A stretch of 64,000 nt of DNA from Dactylellina haptotyla (taxonomy: Eukaryota; Ascomycota; Orbiliomycetes; Orbiliales; Orbiliaceae). Shown one piece after another: positions 1-11,358 of this stretch. Each line of letters starts with the position of its first letter. Within the stretch, counting starts at the first letter, position 1. The stretch is taken from assembly GCA_031310005.1 (NCBI GenBank), contig CM062387.1:372001-436000 (forward strand), in the 5' to 3' direction. Made by a program: the position numbers and the translations under genes. The notes under the pieces were generated by a model. The model was not told the DNA's origin. It was given only the letters and a program-made list of their open reading frames with translations, and ran no database searches.

Positions 1-725
1 CAGACCGGCCGTATACCTCGCTCAGTAGCTGAATCCACTGTCCGGAATAGACTCATATATAACGATTTTAACATACCCTCTATTTTTAAACTAATCCTAT
101 CTAGTTTGGAACTATGCACAAGTGACCATTCTCCCACCATAATCAGGATGAAAATTAATATTACTTGACTACTTGATACTTTAGCCGCTTCTCCTATGCA
201 GCCTATATGAGGATCTTTAACTCAGACTTTATTTAAATACCATAAAATATTGAGAATAAGTCTAAAATAACCTCACTACCAAGAATGAATCTCTTATGGA
301 TTATTAGATAAGTACTGCCGTTAACTCTGTTTATAAACTTTACCACATAGGCAATTTCGGACTAATAGCTTCATCAATTGGCATTAATGGCATAAGAAGG
401 TTGCTCCTCAGAACGGTTAATAACTTAGACTTATATCCTCATCAGGAAGGACGACCACAACTTTATGTCTACGTGACATTTCACTCGATGATAGATTTGG
501 ATGGGATAAAAGGGCTGATATGATGTTATTGAGTTTACAGTGATTTTAGTATCTAATGTAGCATTCTTAAGTAGTGCTTGGGTACTAGAGAGCCAGCGCT
601 GCTTCCCTGTGTTGTTCATTTGTTGAATTTTGGAGGAGTAAAAGTGAAATTTCAATATCCAGATCTGAGCACCGTTTCGTGGCAGAACACCCTATCCTGC
701 CCATTGCTAACATCCCCTGATCGAG
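1..725. other. Intergenic, AT-rich, no gene seen
   Basis: The stretch is AT-rich with frequent stops in every frame. No exon, RNA gene or repeat could be supported. It would include the promoter of the DUF924-like gene that starts at 726. Confidence 0.6.
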
Positions 726-1625
726 ATGGCTGCCAACGAACTTCATAATCTTATCACTACGGATCTTCTCTGCCTTATGGTAGAAAGCCACCTACCATAC
801 GAGAAAACGGAGAAACTCGATTATGCGAGAGTTATCAAACCCGTCTTCGAAGGCACTACGGGTGTAGAAAAATGGCGTTCACAGGCCTGGCCCATTCTGG
901 AAGCGCTCAGCAAACTCCGACCTGATTCACCAGATGCCATGCCTGACATGTTGGCTTATCTTCCGCCGATAACAGACCCTGATTTCCCAACGTTGGCGCT
1001 CGGTCTACAACTATTCTTAGACCAGGCCCCAAGCCAAGTGCTTAAGGGAGTGAACAAGCGATGGGTCGTGTCCTACTTTGCGGATTTAGCTCTACACTAC
1101 GGACAGCAACTACAAGCGCTGCCGCCGCACCAGAATCCTGGTAATTGGGAGTGCTGGAAGGCATCCGCTACCCCGGATTATTTTATAGCTGTGCGATTCT
1201 GGCTTAGCGCACCTTTTGTCCACCATGAGCGAACAGCGGAAGAGGGGTTGGCTTTCACAGAAGCTACCCGAATCTTCGTGGAAGAAACATTCGGGGTGCG
1301 CGACCCTTACAGGGACCAACCCGAGAAACGGAATGACTTGTACGGATTTCCGAATATGGTTAAGGAGGGTCCACCCCAAGGTCCTCTTGATGTGCCCACC
1401 GGATTCTTTTGGCTAGCATGTGTTATGGATGTACACAAACCCCCTTTGGATAAATTCGGGAGGTACCCCTATCGCGACCGAGCTTCGGGAAGGGCGACAA
1501 CTGCAGAGGAGGAAGAATGGATCAAAGAGTCTGCGATCTTCCCTAGGCTACCTGACGATGTCGCGACTAAGATTAAAGAAGACGTTGATGCTGGTGTATG
1601 GTCGCCGTTGACGAAACCTGAATAA
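726..1625 (+). CDS. DUF924-like protein, single exon
   Basis: This is an uninterrupted 299-residue frame. The C-terminal part (about residues 235-270) carries a D-K-F-G-R-Y-P-Y-R-D block followed by a G-R-A-T-T-A-E-E-E-E-W-I segment. That matches the 'FGRFPHRN...LGR.ST.EE..FL' signature of DUF924, a helical TPR-like family of unknown activity found in bacteria and fungi. The start at 726 is the first ATG of the frame and lies after an AT-rich leader. The family call rests on this tail and on the helical composition; the N-terminal 200 residues are divergent. No signal peptide or membrane segment is visible, so a soluble intracellular protein is likely. Function is unknown. Confidence 0.72.
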   Translation: MAANELHNLITTDLLCLMVESHLPYEKTEKLDYARVIKPVFEGTTGVEKWRSQAWPILEALSKLRPDSPDAMPDMLAYLPPITDPDFPTLALGLQLFLDQAPSQVLKGVNKRWVVSYFADLALHYGQQLQALPPHQNPGNWECWKASATPDYFIAVRFWLSAPFVHHERTAEEGLAFTEATRIFVEETFGVRDPYRDQPEKRNDLYGFPNMVKEGPPQGPLDVPTGFFWLACVMDVHKPPLDKFGRYPYRDRASGRATTAEEEEWIKESAIFPRLPDDVATKIKEDVDAGVWSPLTKPE

Positions 1626-2428
1626 GATCGCAGCCACCAGCACAACTGAGTTTTTGAGATTTGGGAGGTTTGCTTTACTATGATCATTATTATGTAGCAG
1701 TCGATCGCGCTTGTATCTAGATTAAATCAGACGGCTGAAACGCATCCGATCGTAAATTTTAAGGATATCGGCCCCCTTCTGATTTGAGTTGTATATGGTG
1801 TTTTAGAAATAAACAACAGTATTAATGTTTGTCAGGAATTCAACGATTCTCATAGGATCACAGCATAGGGCTGACAAGAATCGAAAATCGCGACCCGCGG
1901 TACGTACCAGTACTAGTATCCACCGAGAGCGCTCGAGCTATTACAAATAATCGCTGTTGCGCAGGAAGTTCGAAGTGAATATATCCTAGGCTGGTTCCCA
2001 TAAATCGTCATAAACTAAACTCTTAAGGCTTTCTATTTAACACCTGCACTCAATACTCAGAATTAGAGGCTTATCGTGCGCCACGGATGGTTTATGACAA
2101 GTAACCAGCAACTTCTAGGCTATAGGTCTCTACGCGCATGCGCATGCGCACATTTAAATATTTCATAGTTTTGATTTCGCGTTGCGATTCGCCACCAACC
2201 CCACTTTATACTCATCTCATGATCTCACCAGCCAATTTGTCAAGACCTTTAGATCGATAGATCTAGTACTTGTGGAACCATTAGCAGTTAAACTTCGCAG
2301 ACCTAGGACGACATCTAGCATACTAGACAAAGTTTAACCCAAAATCACCCTTTGTGCCTTCGAGGTGCTGTTGTGTATATTCATGACACACACCTTGTTA
2401 TCGAATACACCAACGGCCAACCACTACC
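1626..2428. other. Intergenic; holds a GCGCATGC palindrome
   Basis: No exon is seen. At 2134-2149 there is a perfect 16-base alternating purine-pyrimidine palindrome (GCGCATGCGCATGCGC). A TATA-like TTTATACT lies near 2204, about 225 bases before the STAND gene's ATG, so this is the likely promoter region of that gene. Confidence 0.5.
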
Positions 2429-5400
2429 ATGGAGACTCTTGGGGCGGCCGCAGCTATCAATCAGTTTGCAGTATCGGGGATTCATCTTGCTCAAAAAATA
2501 TACGCACTCTATAAAGACAATCAAAAGCTACCAGTTTCTCTCCGGGGCACTGCGAACCGAATCAAATTAATATCTGGAAGCCTCAAAAGCTTGGAGCAAA
2601 AAATCGCAAATAACCCAACACTGTTTTCTTTTAGTGACCTAGACATCATACTAAGCTGGATTTTGATACTGGGGGAAGAAACAGAGCTCCTCAATCTGAA
2701 AATTGACCGGTGGTATCCTTCTAGGGCTGACAGCAGAGGTAAAAGGTTTTTCACCGCTCTCGCCAGTTCGTCAAGACTCAAGGAGTTAGAAGAGCTGGCC
2801 GTCAAAATTGACCAAGACTTGCAAGGATTCAATACTGCATTAACGACACATTTGGTAGCCGATGGGATAAGTAGTAAGAGCGGTGGAAGTCCAAGCGTCA
2901 ACCGCCGCTTAACTAGCTGTCAGCTCTACTACGTCCCCCAACGTCAAGTTCAGATCTTTATAAAGCGAGACGATGTTCTGTCCTACATGAACGGGAAAAT
3001 GAACCATACCAGTGGTGATAATGGTCTTAAAATATTTGTCCTCCAAGGGATGGGAGGCCAGGGCAAGACTCAACTAGCGCTAGAGTACTGCAAAATCAGT
3101 AGGGGCACTAAATATGCCGGGGTCTTCTGGGTGGATGCGACAACTGAGCCGTCAATAATAAATTGTTTTGAGCAGATTGCACCGTTGTTAAAGGGTGAAT
3201 GTGATGTTATATACGATACTAACTCCGCGGTGGCACTAACACGATCGATCTTATCTCAGTGGACGGCACGATGGCTCATAGTTTTCGATAACTATGATAA
3301 TCCGGTCAGAGGAACTTCGGCATCTTCTAGGGAAGCATACGATATCCGTCAATATTTTCCGATTTCTACTACAGGTCACATACTGATTACCTCCCGGAGT
3401 CGTTATACAAAAGATCTTGGATTCTTTTATAGCTTAAATGGGATGGACTTAGAGCAGGCAACGGCACTATTTCGTTGTCGCGCCAAGCTGCAAAATGTGA
3501 ACTCTGAATTGGATTCCATCAAACAAATCGTGGATAGACTAGGTTACCTACCTCTGGCTATTGACCAAGCCGCCGTTTTCTTTAGGGAGCGAAGCGGACT
3601 TTTAACGACGATGAATAATGAGAAGTTGAATGTTCAAAACTTCTTGGAATACTATGAGCGATACACGGAGGACATTCTGAAGTTTCCGTCCTGTCAGAAT
3701 TACTACATTACCCAAGATGATGGAACAGCTCTAGAAAGGACTGTATTTACAACCTGGAACATGTCCTACTCATTGCTTCGCCCAGAAACGGAAGCAGGCT
3801 CTATGAAAGCAGAATTCCTCAAGGTTCTCACCTTTTTCGACTGTTCGGATATATCCGAGGAGTTTTTCGTGGATTATCTTCCATCGTGGAGTTCTCACTC
3901 CGAGGCTCCGCGCTGGATTCAATTATTTGAAGATACGACTTCGAATCCTTGGAACCCGAGTACTGTAAGAAAGCGCATATTTACGCTTTTCAATGAACTT
4001 CGGGATTTGTCGTTGCTATCCTCGATTACGTCAGACAAGGAGGGATATCTCCATATCTCGATGCATCCACTTGTCCGAGATTGGATCAAATCTCAACAAA
4101 CGAAAACCGACTTGATTAAAAATTTCCAAGTTGCCGCATACATCCTTGCAAACTCTATTAAAGATAAAGTCTACATATTGCCTGCTGATATTCATATCGG
4201 GGAGATGATCATGGATACTACACCTGACCAAAACGGCTACTATACAACACATGTGCAAGTTTGGTACCGCAACTTTTTACTCTTTAAGGACAAAATTCAG
4301 CCTCAATTGTTGGCTTTTCATCACTATAAAGGAATAAGTTGTGTGGAACTGATATTTTGTCTAATACTGAATCTTGATACCGCTCAGTGGGGTCAAGAAG
4401 TTCATGTAGCTGTCTGGGTATTCGAGAATTCTATGGAGCAGCAAGAAAAGGAAAACCCGAACACCGCCTGGGGGTGGGTTGCCGTATGGGCGGCGGAAAC
4501 ATTTATATCAAATACACTGAGAGCACCTTCTGAAGGTTTCGAATGCCCTGTGTCACGGACTGGCCCCGAAATTGTGAAACTTCTGCGAAATCAGAAGTTT
4601 GCACCATCGCAAATCAGAATCGTTTTATCAGCTACTCTGGTCACTACTAGGGATGAGGTTTCAAAAGGGTTGTTAGTAGAAGAGTTTGCAACGCAAATAC
4701 AATTCTTGATAGACCTAATAGACAAGGAATCGCAGCCCAAGGAATATAGCTCCATTCTAACTACAGCATACCATGGCTTTGATATCCTGCATGAAAAATG
4801 GCGGGCAAAAGCGCGAGAAATTCCAGGCATACTTCTTGACATAAGTAATAAGCATGGAGGAAACTCTTTTAGAACATCTTTTTGGAGATGGGGCACCTGG
4901 CAGATCGTTATTAGTCACTCCCCAGAAGAACAAAAACGCTCGTTGCTACTCGAATTCAAAACTTCGCTGACCACTAAAAATTCTACCCTCTTCTCGAATG
5001 TCGCTCGGTTAGTGGAACTAGAAACGGTTTCGACAGAAGGAGTTGCTGAAAATGAATTATATGCGATTCGGGAGATTTTCAGGGATTTCAAAGCTGCCAC
5101 CTACACGGAAAAGTTATTAGGCCAAAGGATTTTCTATACGTATGGGTTGGTAGCCATGAGAGCAAAGTACTTTTACGAAGCAATTTTCGCTTTTGAGGCA
5201 TATATTAATGCCCCCGGTCGGCAACCGAATGCGATAGTATGTTTTATGAGCCTAGTAAAGGCATGCATAGAAGTTGGGGATTATGGGAAGGCTGATGCTG
5301 TTCTAATGCGACTGCTAAATTTCACCGAAGCCAAGAGGGATGAAGGCGATATAGTAAACATGTTGGATTATGCGTGCGAGAGAAACATTGAGATGTGCAG

Positions 5401-5929
5401 CCTGACGAAAGGGGGGGATCAAAAGATATATCTCGAGAGAGCTCATGACCTAGCAACACAGTTGGCCCGCAAGTTCTCCTCTAGCAAAGTCGTGGAACAA
5501 AAACTGAACAATCGACAGAAACTAGAAACTTTACCATTGAAGATCTCAGAAATTAACGGAATTTGCTACTGGTTTCAGGTTCGGATGTCTCTGGTCTATA
5601 TAGAATGGCGGCGAAACGGACTTCTTGGTCGATCGATACACTCGACAGAGAAATTGCTTTGGCTTGAACAGCAATTAAAACTCTGCATCGCACTTTTCAA
5701 TGCGGAAGAAGGTTTAAACTTGGATGTGATACGATCGTTTCTAAACCGATGCGGCCGTGTCATGTTGTTGGACGAAACTGGTGACTCGATTGTACTGTGG
5801 GAGGCGATGAAGTCCGCAGTAGAAGGAAAGCTCTCTGAAATTCCCACTTTGGAAGGACAAGAGGAAATCAAACAGCGTATAAAGTTAATAGGTGATAGAA
5901 TCCCGAAGCGCAACGGGAAATTCTCATGA
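2429..5929 (+). CDS. NB-ARC STAND (NLR-like) protein
   Basis: This is a single 1166-residue exon. Residues 1 to about 130 form an Ala-rich helical N-terminal domain of the kind seen in fungal STAND proteins (HeLo-like/SesA type, by general resemblance only). The NB-ARC ATPase follows: P-loop GMGGQGKTQ at about 206-214, Walker B RWLIVFDNYDN at about 282-292, an RNBS-like GHILITSRSR at about 316, and a GYLPLAIDQA GLPL-type motif near 372. The C-terminal 600 residues are helical, with weak TPR-like units around 900-980, but no clear WD40, ankyrin or high-identity repeat array. Fungal NLRs of this layout sense non-self and drive heterokaryon incompatibility or other immune-type cell death; that role here is inference. 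The ATG at 2429 sits in ACCATGG, a good context. No partner effector gene lies next to it. Confidence 0.85.
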   Translation: METLGAAAAINQFAVSGIHLAQKIYALYKDNQKLPVSLRGTANRIKLISGSLKSLEQKIANNPTLFSFSDLDIILSWILILGEETELLNLKIDRWYPSRADSRGKRFFTALASSSRLKELEELAVKIDQDLQGFNTALTTHLVADGISSKSGGSPSVNRRLTSCQLYYVPQRQVQIFIKRDDVLSYMNGKMNHTSGDNGLKIFVLQGMGGQGKTQLALEYCKISRGTKYAGVFWVDATTEPSIINCFEQIAPLLKGECDVIYDTNSAVALTRSILSQWTARWLIVFDNYDNPVRGTSASSREAYDIRQYFPISTTGHILITSRSRYTKDLGFFYSLNGMDLEQATALFRCRAKLQNVNSELDSIKQIVDRLGYLPLAIDQAAVFFRERSGLLTTMNNEKLNVQNFLEYYERYTEDILKFPSCQNYYITQDDGTALERTVFTTWNMSYSLLRPETEAGSMKAEFLKVLTFFDCSDISEEFFVDYLPSWSSHSEAPRWIQLFEDTTSNPWNPSTVRKRIFTLFNELRDLSLLSSITSDKEGYLHISMHPLVRDWIKSQQTKTDLIKNFQVAAYILANSIKDKVYILPADIHIGEMIMDTTPDQNGYYTTHVQVWYRNFLLFKDKIQPQLLAFHHYKGISCVELIFCLILNLDTAQWGQEVHVAVWVFENSMEQQEKENPNTAWGWVAVWAAETFISNTLRAPSEGFECPVSRTGPEIVKLLRNQKFAPSQIRIVLSATLVTTRDEVSKGLLVEEFATQIQFLIDLIDKESQPKEYSSILTTAYHGFDILHEKWRAKAREIPGILLDISNKHGGNSFRTSFWRWGTWQIVISHSPEEQKRSLLLEFKTSLTTKNSTLFSNVARLVELETVSTEGVAENELYAIREIFRDFKAATYTEKLLGQRIFYTYGLVAMRAKYFYEAIFAFEAYINAPGRQPNAIVCFMSLVKACIEVGDYGKADAVLMRLLNFTEAKRDEGDIVNMLDYACERNIEMCSLTKGGDQKIYLERAHDLATQLARKFSSSKVVEQKLNNRQKLETLPLKISEINGICYWFQVRMSLVYIEWRRNGLLGRSIHSTEKLLWLEQQLKLCIALFNAEEGLNLDVIRSFLNRCGRVMLLDETGDSIVLWEAMKSAVEGKLSEIPTLEGQEEIKQRIKLIGDRIPKRNGKFS

Positions 5930-7930
5930 TGCAGAAATCTATCTTATCCCTAGTCAATGAGCCGATGAGCTTTTCTCGAAGTATACACGACGGAGGAGTG
6001 GTTGGGTATTTTGAAACCACTTAAATCGAGGTTCGGGGCTACTACCTCTATTGTCTCACAATACGATTCTCTGTGGGATGAAAACCGCAGGCGGCCCGAA
6101 CCTACGCGAAACTCTAGATTATGAATTTAAAATACGGCTGATAAGTTGCAAGTTTCCGGCTCCGAGTTATCTTGCGGCGCACGAACGATCAGGAATTTAA
6201 TCTTCCATGCAGCGACTCAGCTGCACCCTCATGGGGGCATAATTTGCCCCTCACCCCTCTCAACCCCCCCGCATGCAGCTTGCTTGGCTGGCGAGTTAGT
6301 TTCACGCAAGACGTGCGATATCAAATAATAGGCTCTGGCCATCCTCCACATGATATAAAAAAAATTTGAAGTGGTCTGATATATCGGAGCTCCGAGGGCG
6401 TCTATCACGGTATCGATATTTGACAATTTAAAATCTACAATCTCTTTTCGAATAGGGATGGATTAGTAGCGCCACCGTTCTCGGTTTCGTTTTGAAGCTG
6501 AATGGCTAGTTCAGCTATCGCGGAGCGCGACGGTTAACGGTTTCAATCGAGGCACCATATCAGGCAATCCACGGCCAACATTGACGCGTTCGTCAACCAA
6601 GATTGTAGAAACTAATTCACGCAGGGTCCATTGAGTCCGGAATACTGTAGATATCTACCTCAAAGTGCAAATCAATTTGGTCAAAACAAATATATATATT
6701 TAAGACATCCCTATCAGCTCTCTATTCCATAAGAAGTAAAGCCAAGTAAAAACAACAAAGTTTTGTCTTGCAAGCCAGATGCCGTCTACAAAGGTATTGT
6801 CATCGGGATTCGGCATGTATAAGCTGAGGCATACTCTCTTATGAGATTTGAAAATATTTAGCGAAGTTGAAATAAGGTGGCGTAACTGCGGAATCGCCGT
6901 GACAATCCCGCGATTTGCCATGAGACCAATTTCGCACTAAGGAATACCAGTATTTGTTATTAGGAAACGGTGAGAAGGCGTGCTACTATGCTGGAACTAT
7001 AGCCGTTCACAGTCTCCAGCTGAGGAAGGGGATGTCGGACACGGAATGGGTGGCGTCAAGCCTCTCATTTTTATGCGCTGGTGTCGTTTCTGGCTAAGAT
7101 CGGGCCGACTGCGATTCTGTCAACCAGCTTTGCGAAGGATTCCAATAGGAATATCACGCGAGAATGTGAAGCCAAGCCCAGCTAAAAGGAGCTTACGACA
7201 ATATTGTGTAACTTTGGCAAAGACCGTGCTCATTCACGAACAATTGTCTTAGAGAGATCTCAGCAATCCTATCAATAGATGAAGATATCAATATCTAATG
7301 TAGGATTTGCCATCATTCTAACGCGACAAATTTTGAAAGAGTAGGGTGAGGAAACACAAAATAGGAGATATTGGTAACGATAAAATCGATATCAAAATAT
7401 TCGAAACAGGTTGCCACGTGTGGAACATGGGAATCTGGAACCTGAAGTGCTGAATTTTCAGCGCGCCCCTTGTGCCTCAGCTCCGAATTCAGACAGGGTC
7501 TATGCAGTCTCCTTTTCGGTCGAGTGTGGTGAGGCTATTGCAAACGGCGCCCCGCTATGTCCACAATGCACCCGAGCGCTAGGGTCTGGAAGGCAAAACA
7601 TTGATGCAGGTTCGGATTGCGCCCAAATCTGGAAAGCCCAGACCCTGTTTGCCTGCAGAATCCGCGTTTCCGTCCGTTTCCCGTCCCGCCCTCGCTTTGA
7701 TTGGTGCGCGCAGATAGGAATAGCTGAATCCCAGGCACTCCGAAGTGCGAAATTGTTTTGCGGCGTTGCGGCGTCGCATTGTGTTGAGTGGTCTGCCTGT
7801 ACGACTTGACTGAGTCGGCTAAAACTGCAGCTGTATAGCCCTCCAACATCCAACACAGTTGTGGTTGATATCGGCCTTCAAAACGTATACAGATCATTCT
7901 TTATATTGGAATAGTATGGAAGGAACTCTC
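5930..7930. other. Intergenic, about 2 kb; GC-rich patch at 7.4-7.8 kb
   Basis: No credible gene is found. The open frames near 6.15-6.9 kb are short and lack recognisable domains. A GC-richer patch at about 7430-7830 has overlapping open frames on both strands, which suggests base composition rather than coding. That patch holds a 9-base inverted repeat, AGGGTCTGG near 7580 and CCAGACCCT near 7638. The 3' part is the upstream region of the gene at 8224. Confidence 0.5.
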
Positions 7931-7938
7931 TATATAAA
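7931..7938 (+). promoter_or_regulatory. TATA box for the 8224 gene
   Basis: A TATATAAA lies about 290 bases before the first coding ATG. Once the predicted leader intron is removed this leaves a leader of roughly 180 bases, a normal layout for a strongly expressed fungal gene. Confidence 0.5.
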
Positions 7939-8136
7939 CCCCAGGAATGTCCATGGTTTACGTCCATCTTCTCTCACTATCACCAGCAGCAACAGTCTCT
8001 TCAGACTAAGAATCAATAAGCAAGCAAGCAAGAGTATTCTGATCTAGTACTTTTCAATCTTTCAATTCTCTCTTTTATTCTACCTATTCCTGAGCTCGCA
8101 AGGACCGCTATAATCTAAACCAGAATATTAATCGTC

Positions 8137-8215
8137 GTATGTGTTCCAAAGGTACTGTTTCTTCGATCTCTGTAGACAAAATACATATGCTAATTCAAGT
8201 CATAACCAATTACAG
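8137..8215 (+). other. Predicted 5' leader intron
   Basis: The GTATGTGT donor at 8137, a GCTAATTC branch-like site near 8189 and the ATTACAG acceptor ending at 8215 define a 79-base intron. It ends eight bases before the ATG at 8224. Confidence 0.55.
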
Positions 8216-8223
8216 GCAGCACC

Positions 8224-10262
8224 ATGTCTATGTGCACTGCAAGCTACGGCCCAGGGGATATGATCCTCTCGGGTGTCTCCAACTTAATCTGGGCCTTCTT
8301 CGCCGGTACTTTTACTTTGATCACCTGGGGCGCTGTCGGTGCTGGTGGTTACTATGCTTGGATCTACTACAACAAAGGCCGTGAGTTCACTATTGTACGC
8401 ACTATACGACAAGATGAGTACTAAGATACGATATGATTATTACAGGTGAAATTTGGGATTGGTTCCTTGCTCGCATCGAGACCCTTGAGAGAGCCTTGAC
8501 CAAGGAGATCGCCGAACGTCAGCTCGCCGATGCCGCCATTGGAAAGCTCTTGGCTAAGGAGCACGACGAACGTACCGCCTCTGACAAAATCATCAATGAA
8601 AACATTGCAAAGGAAACCGCCGCCCGAAACCTTGCCGACAAGGCTATCAATGACAGCTTCGCTAGAGAACACACTGTCGTCGCCCTCGCTCAACAGAAGA
8701 TCCGAGAGAGCATTGCCAAGGAAGCCGCCGCCCGTGAGCTCGCTGATAAGGGATTCGGAGACCTCATCAACAAGGAGCATATGGACCACGAACAAGCTGA
8801 GAAGCATCTTCACATAATGATCCAAAAGGAAAAGGAAACCCGTGAAGCCGCTCAGAAAATCATCAACGACACCGTCAAAACTGAAAAAGCAGCCCGTCTC
8901 GCCGCCGATAAGACCATCCAAGACAGCCTTAAGAAGGAAGCCGAAGCCCGTTCTGTCAGCGACTCCAACCTCACCGGCCTCATCTCCAAGGAACACGCTG
9001 AATTGATCAAGGAACAAGCTGCCCGTACCGCCGCCGAGAAGACTCTCAGAGAGCTTTTGATCAAGGAAGAACAAGCCCGCGCCTCAGCTGATGTTACTCA
9101 AAATACCGAATTCGCTAAGGAAAAAGCTGCCCGCGTCGCCGCTGAAACTGCTCTCAAGAACATTCTCGCTCAAGAACAAAAGGACCGCTCTGCCGCAGAT
9201 GTTCTCCAGAACACCGAATTCGCTAACGAACGTGCTGCCCGTGCCGCCGCTGAAAAGGCTCTCCGTGATCTTCTCGACAAGGAACAACAAACCCGTGCTG
9301 CCGCTGATGTCACCCAGAACGCCGAATTTGCCAAGGAACGTGCCACCCGCCTCGCTGCTGAAAAGGCTCTCAACGATCTCCTTGCTCAAGAACAACAGAC
9401 CCGCTCTGCTGCCGATGTCACCCAGAACGCTGAATTTGCCAGAGAAAAGGCAGCCCGTCTCGCTGCTGAAGCCGCCCTCAAGACCCTCGTCGCTCAAGAA
9501 TCGACCGATCGCTCCGCTGCCGATGTCCTCCAGACAACCGAGTTCGCCAGGGAAAAAGCCGCCCGTCTTGCTGCTGAACAGAAAATCAAGGAACTCCTCG
9601 CTCAAGAGTCTACTGAACGCAGTGCCTCTGATAAGAACATTAACGAGCTCTTCACCAAGGAGCAACTTGCCCGTCTCGCTGCTGATAAGGCTCAGAATGA
9701 GCTTCTTGATAAGGAAAGAAGCGATCGTAGCGCGACCGACAAGGTCATCCAGGAACTCCTTGAGCAGGAGAAGAGAACCCGCGCCGAAACAGACAATGCG
9801 ATGCGAGGCAAACTTAACGAGACCGCTGAAGGTCTCGAGATCGAAAAGCTCAACCGTGAAACCCTCACCCAGGAATTCAAAGACAAGATCGCCGGTGACA
9901 AGAAGAAGACCGTCGAAGAAATCGAGAACCTCCGCAAGCTTGGCAAGGACGCTATTGACCAACAGCGCAGAAGGGATGCCGGCCAAGATGATGATATTAC
10001 CAAGAATGCCGACGCGATCACCGCCCTGAAATTGAAGTACAACGAATTGAGCGTAAAGATCGGTAAATCCGGATCCCTCACCGGCGATGCCTACCCTAGC
10101 GTCGTGAAGGCCCTCAAGGAGCTGAGCAAGTGCGACCAAGGCTACGAGTTCGTCAGGAACACCTCCGGTGACGGCTGGACCTGCAAGGGCGGTAGCCACA
10201 GCGTCTCTGACGTGGAATTCATCAAAAAAGTCATGGCCCAGCCCGGCCAGATTACCTGGTGA
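8224..10262 (+). CDS. Membrane-anchored 18-residue helical-repeat protein
   Basis: Two exons join: 8224-8380 and 8446-10262, with an intron starting GTGAGT and ending TTACAG. The 657-residue product begins with a hydrophobic stretch (about residues 13-48, many Gly, Ala, Trp and Tyr), then is almost entirely charged helix. From about residue 60 to 500 it is built of 18-residue units alternating between an EFAKEKAARLAAEKAL type and an LLAQEQxxRSAADVxQ type. The 36-residue pair gives an exact 108-base DNA period: the EFA codons start at 9108, 9216, 9324, 9432 and 9540. Eighteen residues in five turns is 3.6 per turn, so charges line up in a straight stripe; a long single helix or coiled-coil rod tethered to a membrane is the simplest reading. 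A small C-terminal region with two Cys (about residues 605-625) follows. I do not recognise the family, and function is unknown. Confidence 0.85.
9108..9593 (+). repeat. 108-base in-frame coding repeat
   Basis: Five units are spaced at exactly 108 bases (9108, 9216, 9324, 9432, 9540), each coding two 18-residue helical units. More diverged 54-base units extend on both sides within the same gene. Confidence 0.85.
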
Positions 10263-11358
10263 TTAACCGACCAACCGGAGAATACGAATACACAGGGCAT
10301 ATTCTCAAACATTCGCAGATATCTTGAAGTCTTCAGGAAGGAACTTGACCATTCATTACAACAGTTTGATTTCATTGCCAGTTTACGTTTCCTTTGTGTC
10401 TTTGCCGTTGCTTGTCTAAGTTACTTTGCAATCTTCGCCCCAGCGCAGATTGCATAGCTATGCATAGTGTATATTACGTTCTTTTCTTTCTTTTGTATTA
10501 ATACTTGTTGAATGCGATGTTTTGAAAGTCAACGGAAAATGGTCATGCTATAAGTGAAGTAAAACGAGACAGTGATTAATAAGAACTCTTATAGACACTT
10601 ATGGGTCTATTTTCTTTGAAACAACCTCCCAAGAACATCTTGACCATCGCGAATTTTGCGTCTTCTTGTAAACGTAAACCGCAAATGTGTTGCCAACCAC
10701 CTGTATAATCATGAAGTATGTATACGAGATCGACTGGATTTTAAGATCTATGGGTGGCGTGCGATATATAGGTTTATTTCTACTTGAATTCAAAGTGAGA
10801 CGAGCGACTTAAGGAGCATATCATCGGGTCATGAAAAATAAATATATATACCATCGTTGCCATCGATTACCGGCGCTGCCCAAACAGTGAGTCCCTGCGC
10901 GCTGGTTGGGTGCGGGTAATCGCTCTAGAATATATTAAGGTTGTTCGCCTTCGTAGGATTCGGGTTCTCAGGTCAAATATTACTATTCTTCGAAGAATAT
11001 GAGGATAGCTAGTCCTAGGTTTTACCCCGAATATTGCGATTTGCAATATTTGGCGGACTTGATACTGCGAGTGCATTTGATGACTTTGGAGCCCAACAAC
11101 AACCACGACAACCTCCATTCTCGATATTCCTACAACCATCTATCCATCCTAATACTGTAAGTCTGAGTATGGGGCAATATTTATGCTGTGCACCTTTTTG
11201 CCGCCCCTTCGCTATGCCCACCCAAATTTATGAGCATTCATTTTACTGGATACCTTGTTAACTTCGACTAGCTATCAAATCAAAAGTGGCAGGCAAAGCT
11301 CAACACAAAGCCGAGAGATCAAAGCTGACAGCGGTGGAGCGCAACCAAGCGGCCTACA
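10263..11358. other. Intergenic, no gene seen
   Basis: The first 250 bases are the likely 3' UTR of the repeat-protein gene, with T-rich tracts near 10480. The rest is AT-rich and without supported exons; the short frames near 10.9-11.2 kb have no domain signal. Confidence 0.5.

Noticed and set aside
7411-7897. Overlapping open frames on both strands (up to 132 residues)
   Set aside because: They occur together in a GC-rich patch, have no recognisable motif, and no splice-consistent neighbours; base composition explains them.
8421-10199. Long minus-strand frames (217 and 371 residues) opposite the repeat protein
   Set aside because: They are antisense shadows of a strongly biased Ala/Lys/Glu coding repeat.
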